NCBI GenBank assembly: GCA_017457345.1
Contig: JAFTHR010000246.1
Coordinates: 1 to 5,909, forward strand
Source of the DNA: Clostridia bacterium
GTDB taxonomy: Bacteria; Bacillota; Clostridia; Christensenellales; Borkfalkiaceae
DNA length: 5,909 nucleotides
Direction: 5' to 3'
Made by a program: the position numbers and the translations under genes. This document shows, one piece after another, positions 5,559 to 5,909 of this stretch; position 1 is the first letter of the stretch; each line of letters opens with the position of its first letter. The notes beneath the pieces were generated by a model, which did no database searches, had not been told where the DNA came from, and saw nothing but the letters and a program-made list of their open reading frames with translations.

Positions 5559-5634
5559 GGGCCTTTAGCGCAGTGGTCAGAGCAGTCGGCTCATAACCGA
5601 TCGGTCCGCGGTTCGAATCCGTGAAGGCCCACCA
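5559..5634 (+). tRNA. tRNA with CAU anticodon, probably tRNA-Ile2 (alternatively elongator Met)
   Basis: A complete 76-nt tRNA with encoded CCA. The acceptor GGGCCTT/AAGGCCC pairs perfectly, so it is not the initiator tRNA, whose first pair is mismatched. The anticodon loop is CTCATAA (anticodon CAT) on stem GTCGG/CCGAT, and the T arm is CGCGG-TTCGAAT-CCGTG. From memory it resembles B. subtilis tRNA-Ile2 (CCTTTAG start, GGCTCATAACC anticodon arm, AAGG acceptor end) more than the elongator tRNA-Met. If so, C34 is changed to lysidine by TilS so that it reads AUA. The D stem GCGC/GAGC contains a G12-A23 mismatch. Confidence 0.93.
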
Positions 5635-5661
5635 TTCCCCCACTCCATAGTGCAAAAAAGT

Positions 5662-5738
5662 GGCCCAATAGCTCAGTTGGTTAGAGCGCCAGCCTGTCAC
5701 GCTGGAGGTCGACGGTTCGAGCCCGTTTTGGGTCGCCA
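5662..5738 (+). tRNA. tRNA-Asp (GUC)
   Basis: A complete 77-nt tRNA with encoded CCA. The anticodon loop CTGTCAC (anticodon GTC) sits on stem CCAGC/GCTGG, the D stem is GCTC/GAGC and the T arm GACGG-TTCGAGC-CCGTT. The acceptor GGCCCAA/TTGGGTC has one G-U wobble at pair 2-71. Discriminator G73 is the expected aspartate identity base. It follows the first tRNA by 27 nt in the same transcript. Confidence 0.97.
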
Positions 5739-5743
5739 TTTTT

Positions 5744-5763
5744 TTGCCTTTTTTCAAAGGCAA
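5744..5763 (+). other. 8-bp hairpin between tRNA-Asp and tRNA-Phe
   Basis: TTGCCTTT (5744-5751) and AAAGGCAA (5756-5763) pair perfectly around a TTTC loop. The T-run precedes the stem instead of following it, so this is not an intrinsic terminator on either strand. The 3' arm can instead pair with TTGCCTT at 5767-5773, which includes the first five bases of tRNA-Phe. The hairpin may therefore keep the Phe acceptor strand free, or may mark a processing site. Function is inferred. Confidence 0.45.
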
Positions 5764-5768
5764 TCCTT

Positions 5769-5844
5769 GCCTTGGTAGCTCAGTCGGTAGAGCAGCAGAC
5801 TGAAAATCTGCCTGTCGGTGGTTCAATTCCGCCCCAAGGCACCA
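5769..5844 (+). tRNA. tRNA-Phe (GAA)
   Basis: A complete 76-nt tRNA with encoded CCA. The acceptor GCCTTGG/CCAAGGC pairs perfectly, the D stem is GCTC/GAGC, and the anticodon loop CTGAAAA (anticodon GAA) sits on GCAGA/TCTGC. The T arm is GGTGG-TTCAATT-CCGCC with one G-U pair, and the discriminator is A73. It is the last tRNA visible in the cluster, 30 nt after tRNA-Asp. Confidence 0.97.
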
Positions 5845-5851
5845 AACGAAA

Positions 5852-5876
5852 CGCTATCCCCTACTTAGGGGATGCG
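5852..5876 (+). terminator. Stable hairpin after tRNA-Phe, possible terminator without a clear T-run
   Basis: CGCTATCCCC (5852-5861) and GGGGATGCG (5868-5876) form a nine-pair stem with one bulged T and a TACTTA loop. GAAACG (5848-5853) and CGTTTC (5881-5886) offer an alternative outer pairing. Position right after the last visible tRNA suggests transcription termination or 3'-end processing, but the following AATTCGTTTC is a poor U-tract. The remaining 33 bases to the window edge show nothing I can assign. Confidence 0.4.
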
Positions 5877-5909
5877 AATTCGTTTCAACACACCTTACAA
5901 CTTTATATG

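Noticed and set aside
5744..5763. Intrinsic terminator between tRNA-Asp and tRNA-Phe
   Set aside because: On the plus strand the T-run precedes the stem and TCCTTG follows it; on the minus strand an A-run follows. Neither gives the required U-tract.
5392..5826. A 144-codon minus-strand open frame with phrases such as NGLEPSTSSVTGWRSN and FTDSNRGPIGYEPTALT
   Set aside because: It runs antisense through the tRNA genes. These phrases are the familiar products of translating tRNA genes backwards and recur in databases as spurious proteins. No ribosome site or family supports it.
1..5909. CRISPR array, insertion sequence, prophage, toxin-antitoxin or defence system
   Set aside because: No regularly spaced repeats, transposase, integrase or small toxin-like gene pair is present. 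The CPBP protein is in a family sometimes linked to bacteriocin immunity, but no bacteriocin gene adjoins it.

Overview
The window looks like chromosomal core genome from an endospore-forming, low-to-moderate G+C Firmicute, most likely class Clostridia. The main evidence is a complete spoIIA operon (anti-anti-sigma factor, anti-sigma factor, sigma-F), together with purine-rich Shine-Dalgarno sites, A/T-tract-rich intergenic DNA and a CAU tRNA resembling the Bacillus tRNA-Ile2. I cannot name a genus from sequence alone. All seven protein genes and the partial prs lie on the minus strand. Three tRNA genes lie on the plus strand at the right end.

Reading the minus strand in transcription order (right to left): spoIIAA (5360-5052), spoIIAB (5034-4606) and sigF/spoIIAC (4599-3874) form a tight operon. 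It closes with a strong intrinsic terminator at 3875-3838. One base past the terminator's T-tract begins the -35 box of a very good sigma-A promoter (3836-3808). That promoter drives a second unit: a CPBP/CAAX-type membrane protease homologue (3777-2851), rlmH (2841-2404), a cytoplasmic M14 carboxypeptidase homologue (2361-1600) and tadA (1600-1091). Spacing in this unit is close, with a TAAGGAG stop/RBS overlap before rlmH and a TAATG stop/start overlap before tadA. prs follows with its own sigma-A promoter (1063-1035) and a leader of about 100 nt. The left edge cuts prs just before its C-terminus.

On the plus strand, a sigma-A promoter (5486-5514) precedes tRNA(CAU), tRNA-Asp(GUC) and tRNA-Phe(GAA), all with encoded CCA ends. 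This promoter diverges from spoIIAA. The shared intergenic DNA is A-tract rich and holds an imperfect 18-bp direct repeat containing a Spo0A-box-like sequence.

The SpoIIA proteins form the forespore partner-switching module: SpoIIAB holds sigma-F until dephosphorylated SpoIIAA displaces it. The second operon combines translation maintenance (RlmH on 23S rRNA, TadA on tRNA-Arg) with two proteolysis-type proteins of unknown target. Prs supplies PRPP for nucleotide synthesis.

I found no mobile element, CRISPR array, phage or toxin gene and no convincing undescribed system. The points most worth checking are the regulatory DNA around prs and spoIIAA, the altered substrate-binding residue of the M14 protein, and the identity of the CAU tRNA.
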